Assembly (NCBI GenBank): GCA_029851415.1
Contig: CM056742.1
Coordinates: 87,410,748-87,474,747 of the forward strand
Direction: 5' to 3'
DNA from: Eretmocerus hayati
Lineage: Eukaryota > Arthropoda > Insecta > Hymenoptera > Aphelinidae
DNA length: 64,000 bases
This document shows positions 53,140 to 64,000 of this stretch, one piece after another (position 1 is the first letter of the stretch; each line of letters opens with the position of its first letter). The notes below the pieces were generated by a model, which searched no databases, was not told where the DNA came from, and was given only the letters and a program-made list of their open reading frames with translations. Made by a program: the position numbers and the translations under genes.

Positions 53140-54353
53140 TCCGAAAATGTATTTGTCTTCCAGGGTGCGCGATTGTTGTTGTTGTGTGTAAATTCATCAA
53201 AAATCAACAGACTTGAGTATCAACAAAAATATTGTAAGGTTATACATTTAAGATGCAATGTACTGACAATTATCAAGAGAAAATCAGCAAAATTGAGGAG
53301 AGCGCCTAAAGCAGTACCATTTTTAAATCAGAAATAAGGCAGGTATTTTGTTGCAATCAAAATTTTAGAATCAAGCGCCCTGTTGATTACCTGATTTATT
53401 GTTCATTTTGAAATCTCAATCTAGCATCAACCATCTCTTTTATTTCTATTCCGGATCCATCCAAAGATATTAATAGAAAATTCCATAGCTTTAGAGAGAA
53501 TCTCAAGGTGAACTGGCGCCTCAAAAAATACATTATACTACAAAACGAAACAAGTTGAAGTTGGTGTGAACAGTAGTCAAGTTGAAAATTGTAATTTAAA
53601 TTTTAACTAGCAGGTTGAAACGTGAACTTATTTCCCCAAAAATCTGTTCTAAGATGTCACACACCATGTGCGTTTTGGCTAAAAGTAACGTATTGACTTA
53701 GCGAACCCATTCCATTGCGAGTTTAATATTCTCCTATTATTCGATTGTGATTTCCAACCCATCAAAAATAAATAGTCAGCGCGCTTGCGTGCGTGTCGAA
53801 TTCTAGGAATACCATAACTTCTCGAAAGGTTCGTTTACTGCAATAAAATTCAATACTCTGTAGTCCGGAGTCCAAGCTTCTTATTGACTTCGAGAAGTTA
53901 TATATCACCGATCATTTTCTCCGAATTTATAGTTGAAATGTTTCTTTGATCAGTATCGAGAGCAAGCTTCTGCAATTCTGCAATTGCAACCCCTAACCTT
54001 AATTGGTGATGTAAATAACGTTTACGACGGACATTGAGGTGATGTTCCTCCCGGGTGCTTCTAGGAGCTGTCCTGATGGTTGTAAAAATGTATGAACAGT
54101 AATTCTTGAAAAGGTATCCTCATACGGCTCAATATTACATGGCTGCACGGCGGTTGCTATCGATGAACGAATCTCTTGAATAACCAACGGCGTGTTTCGT
54201 CAAGAATCACAACGACCTGTGGTATCGCGCTCAGAATGACGTCACTTACTCTTGACTGAATTGACCGGTGTAAACACTCTATGTTCTAAGGTAGTGATCT
54301 GGTTGCTTTACTTTTATAATGCAGCTAAACTTACTTGATCTGCCTAGTTGTAG
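53140..54353. other. AT-rich spacer, nothing recognised
   Basis: No supported ORF, RNA gene or repeat. Confidence 0.5.
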
Positions 54354-54645
54354 TTTGAAGATTGATTGAATGTATGTCGATGTCGATTCACTTCCCAGCA
54401 CCCGCACACTCCGTTGTCCTCGTTGTCTTGGACTGTATGCACTTGTCTTTACAGATTCACAGATTGTCAACTGATTGCTGTGTAGCCGATTTAAAGATTT
54501 GGAAATTGATTGAATGTATGTCGATGTCGATTCACTTCCCGGCACACGCACACTCCGTTGTCCTCTTTGTCTTGAACTGTATGCACTTGGCACTTGTCTT
54601 TACAGATTCACAGATTGTCAAACTGATTGCTGTGGTAGCCGAATG
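54354..54645. repeat. Tandem duplication, unit about 150 bp
   Basis: Two adjacent copies of a unit starting ATTGATTGAATGTATGTCGA and containing CACTCCGTTGTCCTC and ACAGATTCACAGATTGTCAA, with a few differences and a small insertion in the second copy. Confidence 0.85.
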
Positions 54646-57600
54646 AGTTCACTCTCGTCGAGACACCATACACTTGTTTTGATTCCCTTATCAAGTTTAG
54701 ATTCAGGACTCTGCAAAGGTTATGATTGTAAAAGTTGAAGAGTCGATCGAAGGCGATACCGACAACGTGATTGCGGCGATGATTGCTTTGTTGCAGTCAT
54801 GGACACACTAATCGTACTGTTGGTGGCGTTAGCCTAATAAGCCTCATCAACACCATCTCACCCTCAATTAGTGCTGCCCTCATGTCAAATTTGTCGAACT
54901 TAGATTTTTCTTGTATATCCCCCCTCCTCTCCGGCGTTTAACCTTGCCGGCGATTTAAGTTGCTGGCGAGATGCATCTGTTACTCCCCTCTTCAAGCTAT
55001 ATTTGTATCTATTATTTTGACACTATATCCGTTGAATCTTTCAATGCGTTCCCAAAGCTCCTTAATATGTGGTTCTCCAGCCACCTATGAGCCCGGAAGG
55101 GACCGAGGTCACCAGCTGCTTGATCTCTCCCTCTTGCATTTTCTCCGTGCAATTTCCTCTGCTTTTCTTTCCAAATGTTGCTCTCTCCCTATAGCCTATG
55201 CAGCCGGGTTTGTCATCCGATAGAATCTTAAAACTGATTAAACGAATAATCTCCTGAATGGCCAAGATCGTAACGATGTATTTCGGAGTGATGGCCGATT
55301 GAGGCTGGGTTATTTTGGTAAAAATAGATTATAAGTAATTGGTTTAAACAACAACCACTAATCAGCATATGACATTAGAATGGAAATATTGATAAAAGAA
55401 GCGAGCCTGGCGGTGGTAGCGTATGATATAAAATTTATCCAAATAATTGTTTTGCAATTCTGCCGTCGTCAGATAATTTTGAAATTACGTTGTGTCTAAG
55501 CAAATTAGATCGATGGTTTCAAATAGTAGTGGGCCTCTTTAAATTTGATCAGAACTATTTTATGAAATGGCATTCCATGCTTTGAACTCTCCTTCTCGGC
55601 GCATCGAGTCGAGTCATTTCTCCTGCAGCTTGCATCCCCTATCGTTTATTCAGTTCTAGAATATAATTCCAGTCGTTGGATAACCATTAAATTTTAGACA
55701 ATAACCAACCAAATATTTGTCATTTGTATGTATTTATTTCCGAATAAATCAAAAAACTTTTGATTTGAGTTTGATTTGGAGCTAGTATATCGAAGTGATT
55801 CTCGATTCGCGGCAGCGATTGAGTTTGACGCTCAGTGGTGCTCATTCCCTATGTCTTCTTATAAGGGCTCCTGCAGGGCATTGCGCTTGATATAAGCTTG
55901 ATATCAAATTGAAAGATTCACTCCGTATATAGCCTAATCCATAGCTTTTGCACATCACTGCGTGATGAGCTTATTATTAGAGGATGAACAGTATCTCGTA
56001 TGGGTTGCTGCGTAAATTCGTGAGTAATCCCATCCTGTGCCACAAAGCAGTCTCCATATTACGAGAAAAGAATCAAATCCGGGTCCGTCTAACTTCCTGT
56101 AATTCTGAGGACTTCATGGCATCCTTAGTTATGATCTTCTTCTGCTATATAAGACTAAATGCTCACCAGTAGCACAGCAAAATGTGAACTAAACAGTAGC
56201 AGAAGGCTATGGCTATACGCGTCTGATCCGATTTGCTCACTCGTGGATACTGTAATCAAATGACGGAACCAAAGACAAAATGCAGCTCGTATGATTTGAG
56301 ATTGCTAACTTTCAGGAGCGTTCCCCTTTACAGAAAATTATTGCGAGTTTCCATTTCGACGCCCGTCGGCCAGGCCTCTATCAATTCCGGCATCTGTTTA
56401 ACACAGCATAGTCCAGCTGGAAGAGCATTCCGAAAAGCAAAAGATCGGAAACTTCCAATGTGTTTTTGCGAAGGGAGATTTCGATTTTTCTCCGGATTAT
56501 TGACTGAGGGGTGACAAAACGTTCTTCACTACAGATTGCAGGTTGACTCCAGGGCGTATTTGAAATTCGATAAAATGTACCAGTGCGTTTGTGCATACGA
56601 GGATAGTATCTTCGTTCCTGAATAACCAAAATTCGCCCCGAACCGATGTTGACACGTGAAGAGTGTTGACTGTTTCTTGCTTATAAGGCATTGAATTACT
56701 AGACCGAACTCTTGGGGCTACCTAGTTGGGATGAGCAGAATCGAGTGGAGGAGACGCCAATGGGGTGTAACGAGTCGACAGCGAGTTGGGAGATGCGTAT
56801 TATGAGGGACATTGAAGGTTCATGTAACAGAAGATTCTGAGAGAGGCGTCGGATAACCACGAATGTCATCACGACCCTTTTTTTTTTTTTTTTTTTTGGA
56901 AGAGCTGAAAGATTGGCAAAAACCAATTCCACCATGGTCTACATTTAGACCCAGTGGTGCCCCCAATGGGACTGCAATTTGATGAGTGGCAGGAATATTC
57001 TGCCAGGTGGTGGGAGCAGAGGTAGAAGAGTTAGTTAAAGGGTTTCAGCAGTAAAAAAACATGGGGAAAACTCAAGAGTATAAACGCATGAGAATAAACG
57101 AAACATGTGATTCAGAGGTTAGGATAATAAGGAGTGTCTGAGAGAGTATTATTCAACCGGTATGAATCATCTACACGATCCACTCCGGGAACGAACCCAC
57201 ACTACTCGACAGAACGGACGAAAGGCTCAACCACTCACTGGCGCCCATGTATTTAGACCACCTCGGTGCCCATACACCAACGCAGGAACTGACTACAGCA
57301 GAGTTTTGACATACCATACGGAGGGGAGACCCTCAATCGACGCCTGATCTGACCTACTCCCGGAAATAAAATAGTACATGTTGGTTTTTGTTATTATTAT
57401 TAGCGCGCCATGGAAATGATTTGAATGTCTTGGGGATTCATGGAATTTCAATAATTGTTCCCTAGAGCACAATATTAGACGTGAAGGTCGATACCTTCGG
57501 GTGAACGAGTATTAGTTTAGATACAGATGGAATATTGAAACGAACGATCTGTCGAATTGCTTAACAATAATTAAGCTTGTCCCGGTGTCCCTGTTGGGAG

Positions 57601-58415
57601 GGAGGCTCAGGTGAACCATGGGCCGATCACCCACATATCAACCACCACCCAACTCCCCTGTAACCCGCTCGGCGAGTCCCAATGTCTCCACGATGGCAGA
57701 TTCAACAGGAAAGAAAGAGAGTAACCCGAGCCCGCCTTCATCATCCTAGATTGAGAGGTCTAATTCCAAAGGGACGCTCTCGTCTACATTTCGCAGTCCT
57801 TATCCAAAGCGTCGCGAATTCTGTAAGCTTCCGGCAAAACGCAGCAAGATAAGAGAGTTGAAAATTAATTATAAGAGTTCGGGTCGTAATATCCATGGGA
57901 GGCTGATTCTACTGGGTTGCTCGTTCTAGGGCTCGATAATTCAACCGGTAACCACCACACCACACCATGGCGTATAAACTGGACCAGCATAGCAGTAACC
58001 CGTAAATCGCAAATTTCCAGATTCGCTCCGATATCCAACCAAGTGGCTAGGACCAACAGTAAATAGACGATATTGAAAGACTCTAAAATAAGACGAAGGG
58101 TTGGTAATGAGAGAAATGAGGAGGGCAGAGCTCCCTCCTTCGCTCCTTGCCGTATGTGGACCTGCCAGGAATTGTCTCACTTTAGCTCGATATCGTGCTC
58201 CCACTTGGAAGCCCGAACTCGGCCAGAGAATGACTCATCGCCCACCCTACTGAATCCTCACCTCTCTCAGGTTTACCCTTTATTAAAATTCAACACAAAT
58301 CGATTACACGGTCCAATGAATACATTGATACATTTCGTGGTTACATATATCGGTTACATAGTGAAATGTTCAATTTTACTCATTATTCTACGAATATAAT
58401 GCAGAACAAGGGGCG
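54646..58415. other. Long AT-rich spacer, little to annotate
   Basis: A poly-T run lies near 56878-56899. Three loosely similar blocks containing CT-TGAATAACCAA-like sequence occur near 54175, 55255 and 56620, meaning unknown. The last about 800 bases may include the 3' non-coding part of the adjacent minus-strand Gypsy copy (AATAAA on the minus strand near 58285). No LTR pair was found. Confidence 0.4.
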
Positions 58416-61400
58416 TTAATCATTGTCAATTCTGGTGAACGCGTGCTTGAGCTTATCGATGTGAACAACTTTAGTCTTTCCCGGCTTCAATTCCAAAACT
58501 ACATTTCGAGGGCTCACGAATTTCAAAATTTTATATGTTCCGTTGTATTGTTCATCCAACTTATTTGCTCGCGGCTCTTTTAGCAAATACACTTCTTCCC
58601 CCTCGGAAAATTTCTGAACGTTAATTTTCCTGTCAAATAGCAGCTTGGAGCGATTCTTGGCTTGAATGAGGTGGTCTCGACTTCTAGACTGCGTGTAGTT
58701 GAGTTTAGTTATAAGTTCGTTTAAGTAATCCGAGTATGTTTTTTCCACAATTCTTGTTTCAAAGCTAGGAGGCAAGTGAGCCCTTTTTCCATGAATTAAT
58801 TCATGTGGGGTATATCCATGACCACTGTGGTCAGAGACATTATAGGAGAAACACGCGCATCTTATCCAACTGTCCCATTGAGTTTTATCTTTTACAAAAA
58901 TCGCTAAATATTCCGTGAATACGTGATGACTTTTCTCTAAACTTCCTAGAGTTGATGGTCTAAATGCGCAGCTACGAATGCGCTGAATTCCAAAAATTGA
59001 GGCAAGTCGAGCCATCAATCGACTTTGAAAATTACTTCCTTGATCAGTTTTGATGATTTGTGGACAACCAAAGCGGCAAATGAATTCTTGAGCGAATGCG
59101 ACTGCGACGGTTTTGGCCGTTGCATCTGAAATAGGTATAGCTTCCGAAAATTTTGTTAAATTACATTGCAAGGTCAATGAATATTTGTTACCGGATTCTG
59201 TTACTGGCAGTGGGCCAACGAGATCCATTTCGAGAACTTCAAAGGCTTCGGTGGGAGTTGAAGTAATTTGCATGGGCATTCGGGTTTTGACAAGTCTCAA
59301 TTTGTATCTCTGACAAATTTCACAAGATTTTATATACTCGATCAAGTCTCTTCTCATGTTAGGCCAAATGAATCGTTCTCTGAGTCTTCTATATGTTTTG
59401 TAGATACCTTGATGACCTCCAAAAGTTGAATCGTGTGCTTCTTGCAGAGCTCTTTTTCTGTCTTCCCGTGGCAGTTCCAGAATTTCACCCGAATGAATTG
59501 TTAATCGAAAATTCTCTATCTCGCTGAATGATTTTAAGGTGGTCTCTATAGGGGGCCAAAATAATTTATCCAAACCATCACCATTTTTTGCCAAGCTCAT
59601 TGATGTTATTCCCTCTTTCTTAAGGTGATCCCTCAATTTCACAAGACAGTTACAGAGACAAGCAACGGAAATATAATCCTTGTGGTGGTTTTTAATGAAT
59701 AAGGAAAATATCATCCTGTCTTCGATTTTAGTTTGAACGATCATTCCGATCTCTGGATTTTGGGCCTGTAAAATTCGGATATCTATCAATCCCAAATCGA
59801 CCAACTGCTGACCCACGGGTGTACTGATTTGGCAATCTAATGGCATGAAATGAACAAGATTATCTCTTCGTGTTAAAAGGGGCTCAGTGCTATACTCAAT
59901 TGTCTTTATATGATACACCGTCATAGATCGGACCAGCGGACTTTCCTCATCATTCATTTCTTCAATTATTACTCCCTTCTCACAATCATCATCGTCAATG
60001 GAAACTTTTCTGAGAAGGTACTCACACCATCCCATATTCAAGTCGATGAACTCCATCCGGTTCTCAACGGGCGATACATCGACTGAACGAATTGCCATAA
60101 CCATAGAAGTGTCATCGACTCGTTGCCTTTCCTCACGCCCTTGGATGCTCATGTCGTTATTATCGTTTGCGTCACACAGACTTATCTTTCGTTTGTTTGT
60201 ATCATTTGCGTCACACAGACTCATCTTTCGTTTCTTTCCTTCAGTTTCAGTAGTGTCACACAGACTCATTTTTCGTTTCTACCTTTTAGTTTCTTTGCGC
60301 TGAGGATAGGGAATGGAGGGAATGTCACGTCCGTCTGCGTGCGTTATTAGTGTTAATTTGTCATTTTCTGTCAAGGATGGAATGACGGGATTACGAAATA
60401 AACAATCAGCGCCTCTATTCTTACTTCCTTCAATATGCTGAATCTCGAAGTCAAATTCGTTCAGCCTTATTTTCCAGCGGGCTAATCGTGAGATAGGATC
60501 TTTCAAGGAGTGTAACCACACGAGGGGGCGATGGTCCGTTATGAGTGTAAAGCGTCGTCCATACAAGTATGGGCGCCAGTGTTGTATAGCTTTTACGGCG
60601 CTTAAAAGTTCACGGAATAATTTACTTGTGGGCCTGTCAATACTTTTGAGAAGTAGGCAATCGGTAAATCATGGTCTTTCGGGCCCTGGGATAGCACAGC
60701 TCCCATGCAAAATTCGGAACAGTCAACAGTGACTCTGAAGCCCTCGGGATCCGAAAAATCAGGATAAATAAGCAATGGTTCGGAGCAAAGCTTTTCTTTC
60801 AATGTATTAAAAGATGTTTCTTGAGCTGGCCCCCACTCGAAGGAAGCTTCTTGTTTCAAGAGTTGATTTAATGGCTTGGCGATTTTTTCAAAATCTGGTA
60901 TGAATCGTCTATAATATCCGGCGAGACCAAGAAACTGTTTTATGTTTTTGCATGTAGTGGGCCGTGGAAATTTGGATACAACCTCGGTCCTTTTTGGATC
61001 AGGTTTTACCCCCTCTTTCGTGATAATATGCCCAAGGTAACCGACCTCTTTTCGGAAGAAAAAACATTTGTCAGGTTGTAACGCGAGTTTAGCGGCTTGT
61101 AATCTCCCTAGAACCTTCTTCAATGTCTCAAAATGGGCGGCTAAGAAGGGGCTATAGATACAAAGGTCATCCATGAAACAGCACGCGGTTTCCCCCTGGA
61201 TTTTATAAAGAACTCGGTCCATCAAATTTTGCCACGTAGATGGGCTATTACAAAGACCCATAGCCATCCTGGAATACTCTAGATGATAATATGAATAAGA
61301 GAAGGCCGTTTTGTGAGAATCCCTAGGGTCTAGGGGAACTTGCAGGAATCCCTGGGCCAAATCCAGGGTGGAAAAGTACTTGGAGAGCCCTAGTTGATCA

Positions 61401-61648
61401 AGAATTTCAGTGGTATTAGGTAAGGGGTACGCGGATTTGATGGTTTTCTCATTCAATGCTCGAAAGTCAATCACAAGTCTGTAACGTTTATTCCCTTTTG
61501 AGTGGCCTTTCTTCGGCACTATCCAGAGGGGAGAATTATAGGGTGATTCGGAATGTTTTACGATCCCCTCTTCCAAAAATTTCTCTATCTGTTTTTGAAC
61601 TTCTTTTTGCAAATGATATGGGTGACGATATTGTTGTTTATGTAGCAC
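58416..61648 (-). pseudogene. pol: Broken Gypsy-like pol: RT, RNase H, integrase
   Basis: Read on the minus strand. RT (61648-60602) has YRLVIDFRALNEKT, LDLAQGFLQVPLD and FMDD at 61177-61166. A frameshift near 60.62 kb leads into RNase H (YGRRFTLITDHRPLVWL, HIEGSKNRGADCLFR), which ends in TAG at 60281-60279. The same frame then continues through a linker with three SLCD-type repeats, a macro-like stretch (DGLDKL) and integrase (CEICQRYK zinc pair, MDLVGPL, TDQGSNF, GSLEKSH), ending at 58416. Protease and gag are missing because the BEL/Pao LTR cuts the 5' side at 61660. It belongs to a different Gypsy lineage from the element at 0.8-14.7 kb. Confidence 0.85.
60150..60275 (-). repeat. Coding tandem repeat with SLCD core
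   Basis: Three tandem units of the form KRK-x-SLCD-x-ND/ET-x in the integrase reading frame just after the TAG that ends the RNase H part. Copies differ by a few bases. This low-complexity insertion is not part of normal integrase. Confidence 0.75.
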
Positions 61649-61659
61649 CGATCAAATAA

Positions 61660-61984
61660 TGTCCGCGACAGCGCACATACATTCACGCACACATTAGCGC
61701 AGCCGTCAAGTGGCATGAGATGCTCAACCGACAGTAGATACGCTCAACCGGCAGTAGAACCACCGTCTGCAGTATATCTATAGACATTCAGCCGCTTGGC
61801 TATAGGCCTCCTGCTCTGCTCCGGTTCGGGCAGTCTCCATGTGGATCGCGAACAAGCCGCACACTCTCCACCACCTCGAGCATGTATTCAGTTTGCTCAA
61901 TATAGTGTTCGCTAAAAATTATTCTTTTCGCATTCCTCTCGTCATGAGTAACCTGGATCCCACAAATCAAAATCGGCGAAAACA
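61660..61984 (+). repeat. Probable 5' LTR of a BEL/Pao element
   Basis: TGTCCGCGACAGCGCACA at the start, ACA at the end, 325 bases. It includes a TATA-like CAGTATATCTATAG. It is followed after two bases by TGGTCCTTCGAGCCGG, which resembles the primer-binding leader of insect BEL/Pao elements. The matching 3' LTR would lie outside the window, so the ends are inferred. It abuts the truncated Gypsy RT (61648), implying insertion into it. Confidence 0.6.
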
Positions 61985-61986
61985 TT

Positions 61987-62004
61987 TGGTCCTTCGAGCC
62001 GGAT
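61987..62004 (+). promoter_or_regulatory. Primer-binding-site-like sequence
   Basis: TGGTCCTTCGAGCCGGAT starts with TGG two bases after the proposed LTR end, as expected for pairing with a tRNA 3' CCA end. The tRNA species was not determined. Confidence 0.5.
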
Positions 62005-62790
62005 CCAGGTGCTTGTGCAGGGAGGTTGTATGGTTCGTAGTGATGTGCGAACGCGTGGTGCAAATTCCATAGTGCAGAGCTCATTCGCGGTTGTGAAGCA
62101 TTATATCACATACCGACTATGATACAGTGAGCTAAAGTGTGCAAGTTTATTGTGCAAGTTGAAAGTTTGCGATCCATGCATTTTGTGGGAAGTTAATGGC
62201 ATAATCAAGCCATCGCCCATACTACATGCCAGCCATTTTGTCTGCCTCGCTCCAAACGGCGGATGACGCCAAGCGAGCCGCAAAACGAGCGCGTGGCAGC
62301 CATTTTGAGAGCCAGCGTCTCGTTCAACGTCGAAGCAGCTAGCAGAGTAGAAAGCGGCGCCACATCATCGGTCATCACGTTCCTGTGCAGTATCAACGGT
62401 CGCGAAGCGTTCGCGACAGGGGCCAAGGTCATCTACCGGTGAGTGAGTTGTCTATCCTTCCTACATTCTTTGGAGGATTGTTTCACTGCCTACCCTTGCC
62501 CCTCCCCTCAATCGGTACACTCATATTTAGGTACTGCATCATGCTAAGTTTTTTGATGAATATTTTGAGCTTCTCTTCGTGGTCGGGAGGGTACAGCATA
62601 TATCTAATCAATATATTCTAACGATCGTAATGTCATTCACATGCTATAAAATGCTAATAACGCTTGCTGTGTAATGCTATTCATCGATCCTGTAGAGTGC
62701 TCATTTTGCGCCTAAAATGTTTGTTTCAAGACCAGTACTAGGGTTTCTTGGAGTACTCATTTCGCGCTGAGAGTATCTCAAACTATTTTC
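62005..62790 (+). other. BEL/Pao leader with consensus 5' splice site
   Basis: No ORF was supported. The moderately GC-rich stretch at 62200-62440 ends in CCG-GTGAGTGAG (donor GT at 62439), a strong 5' splice-site match, which suggests a spliced leader. Alternatively it is a host first exon read-in. Confidence 0.4.
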
Positions 62791-63000
62791 TTGATTGCCA
62801 TTCCAACATTTTCCGGAATGTCAAAACTATAATTTCTGTTGATTGCACACAGATTGCCATTCCAACATTTTTCTGAATCTCAAACTATGATTTCTGTTGA
62901 TTGCGTACAGACTGCCATTCCAACATTCTCCGGAATGTCAAAACCATAATTTCTGTTGATTGTACACAGATTTCCATTCCGACATTCACCGGAATGTCAG
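62791..63000. repeat. Tandem repeat, about 67 bp x 3-4
   Basis: Units contain GCCATTCCAACATT, CCGGAATGTCAAAAC and TAATTTCTGTTGATTG, and are adjacent and slightly diverged. It lies in the leader before the gag-like ORF. Confidence 0.85.
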
Positions 63001-63138
63001 TGCAATAGTGTCACCTGAGTATACACGTATAGACGCTCTGACATCGTTTGAATTTTCACTTCGTCTGAATTATTCTACCAGACCAGTAATTCGTTTTGAA
63101 CGAGTGATCAAACGATCATATCCATATCATCATATACG

Positions 63139-63771
63139 ATGGATCTTCTTGAAAAACAAGTTAGATTGGAAATCCGCATGTCTAGTACGCAGTCCAAAAC
63201 TGAGAGGCAGCGTAGACTGGAAACCCGCCTTTCTAATCTTTACATTAATTTCGAAAAATTAGACCAATCGATGAAAACCAAGGGTGCATGTATCTCCCGT
63301 ATGAAAGGGTTGAAAGATGATTGGCAAAAATTCCAAGATACTCATGACGAGTTGATGAATCGCGATGATGTTGATCGTGCCAATGGTTATTTCAGAGACG
63401 ATGTTTTCAATGCCGTAAAAGAAAGATATTTGAATGATCTACAGTTCTTCAATGAATTTCTTTTGTTTCTCGATCGGAATTCCACCATCGATTTGAGACT
63501 TCGGATAGAACTAGATCCGCCTGCTGTTTTCAAGTCTGAGTCACGATATACAAGTGCTGAGCATTCTATTTTCAAGTCTGAGTCTCCGCATATAAGAGCT
63601 CAGCAACCTGTATTCAAGTCTGAGTCACGACATACAAGTGCTCAGCAACCATTATTCAAGTCTGAGTCACGGCATACAAGTGCTCAGCAACCATTTTTCA
63701 AGTCTGAGTCACGACATACAAGTGCTCAGCAATCTATTTTCAAGTCTGAGTCTCCGCATATAAGAGCTTAG
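63139..63771 (+). CDS. gag: BEL/Pao Gag-like N terminus with 14-residue repeats, ends at TAG within the array
   Basis: ATG at 63139. Residues 1-125 are helical and charged (RLETRLSNLYINFEKLDQ, MKGLKDDWQKFQDTHDEL) and resemble the N-terminal domain of BEL/Pao Gag proteins (DUF1759-type). From residue 130 (63526) a 42-base, 14-residue repeat begins (FKSESRHTSAQQ alternating with FKSESPHIRAQQ). The frame stops at TAG 63769-63771, where sibling units have CAG, and the array then continues in the same frame past the right edge (about 11.5 units visible). The rest of gag and pol is outside the window. Repeat expansion inside Gag is unusual. Confidence 0.65.
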   Translation: MDLLEKQVRLEIRMSSTQSKTERQRRLETRLSNLYINFEKLDQSMKTKGACISRMKGLKDDWQKFQDTHDELMNRDDVDRANGYFRDDVFNAVKERYLNDLQFFNEFLLFLDRNSTIDLRLRIELDPPAVFKSESRYTSAEHSIFKSESPHIRAQQPVFKSESRHTSAQQPLFKSESRHTSAQQPFFKSESRHTSAQQSIFKSESPHIRA

Positions 63772-64000
63772 CAACCTGTTTTTAAGTCTGAGTCACGACA
63801 TACAAGTGCTCAGCAATCTATTTTCAAGTCTGAGTCTCCGCATATAAGAGCTCAGCAAACTGTTTTCAAGTCTGAGTCACGACATACAAGTGCTCAGCAA
63901 CCATTTTTCAAATCTGAGTCTCCGCATATAAGAGCTCAGGAAACTATTTTCAAATCTGAGTCACGACATACAAGTGCTCAGCAATCTATTTTCAAGTCTG
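63526..64000 (+). repeat. 42-bp coding tandem repeat, two alternating types
   Basis: At least 11 units and a partial one. Type 1 encodes SESRHTSAQQ, type 2 encodes SESPHIRAQQ. The order from the left is 1,2,1,1,1,2,1,2,1,2,1 and so on, with the TAG in a type-2 unit. Confidence 0.95.

Noticed and set aside
57500..58415. 3' LTR of the minus-strand Gypsy copy
   Set aside because: No second copy and no convincing TG...CA boundaries found; only a possible polyadenylation signal.

Overview
The window is animal nuclear DNA, almost certainly from an arthropod (probably an insect). The background is AT-rich and intron-style, and no bacterial operons are present. It is packed with LTR retroelements (Ty3/Gypsy and BEL/Pao), LINE remnants, terminal-inverted-repeat (TIR) elements and tandem satellites. 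No ordinary single-copy host gene can be named with confidence. The closest candidate is an unrecognised 458-residue ORF on the minus strand at 51.4-52.8 kb, preceded one base away by a 51-residue ORF.

The main object is a large endogenous retrovirus-like element at about 0.8-14.7 kb, plus strand. It has a Gypsy/errantivirus-type core. This comprises a Gag with seven zinc knuckles, then a -1 frameshift signal (GGGAAAC followed by a possible H-type pseudoknot), then Pol with protease, reverse transcriptase, RNase H and integrase. Four things are unusual. (1) A 3.8-kb accessory module lies upstream of gag; it has four small Cys-rich proteins sharing CxxC-x30-CxxC-x12-CxxC and a 563-residue SR-rich protein. 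(2) Two tandem aspartic-protease domains lie 140 residues apart. (3) Two envelope genes of different ancestry follow pol: one errantivirus/baculovirus-F-like and one chuvirus-like (class III type). (4) A row of four RNA hairpins follows the second env. The copy looks recently active but is damaged: an in-frame TAA interrupts RNase H, and a 15-G tract separates the second env into two frames. No 5' LTR is visible in the window.

16-25 kb holds an R1-like LINE 3' end, a decayed minus-strand LINE (mutated YADD box), microsatellites, and several fold-back or TIR elements with strong hairpins. 26.5-36.2 kb is satellite DNA. The first array has a 1.17-kb period and carries many copies of TTATGACGACC. 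The second array is built of about 315-bp monomers arranged as a 1,260-bp four-monomer higher-order repeat.

36-44.2 kb is a stack of DNA transposons: a 255-bp fold-back element, a 631-bp element with an 8-bp target duplication, and a 4-kb element (40,175-44,157) that contains nested elements and a transposase-like fragment. 44.2-50 kb is a diverged array in the opposite orientation that shares the GGTCGTCATAA motif with the 26.5-kb satellite. It is interrupted by a tRNA-derived SINE, by a GC-rich 1.1-kb retroposon flanked by a 13-bp duplication, and by a TIR element with a tRNA-like core.

53-58.4 kb is AT-rich with little to annotate. 58.4-61.65 kb is a broken minus-strand Gypsy pol. It is cut at 61.66 kb by a BEL/Pao element that runs off the right edge: LTR, primer-binding-like site, then a gag with a 14-residue repeat array interrupted by TAG.
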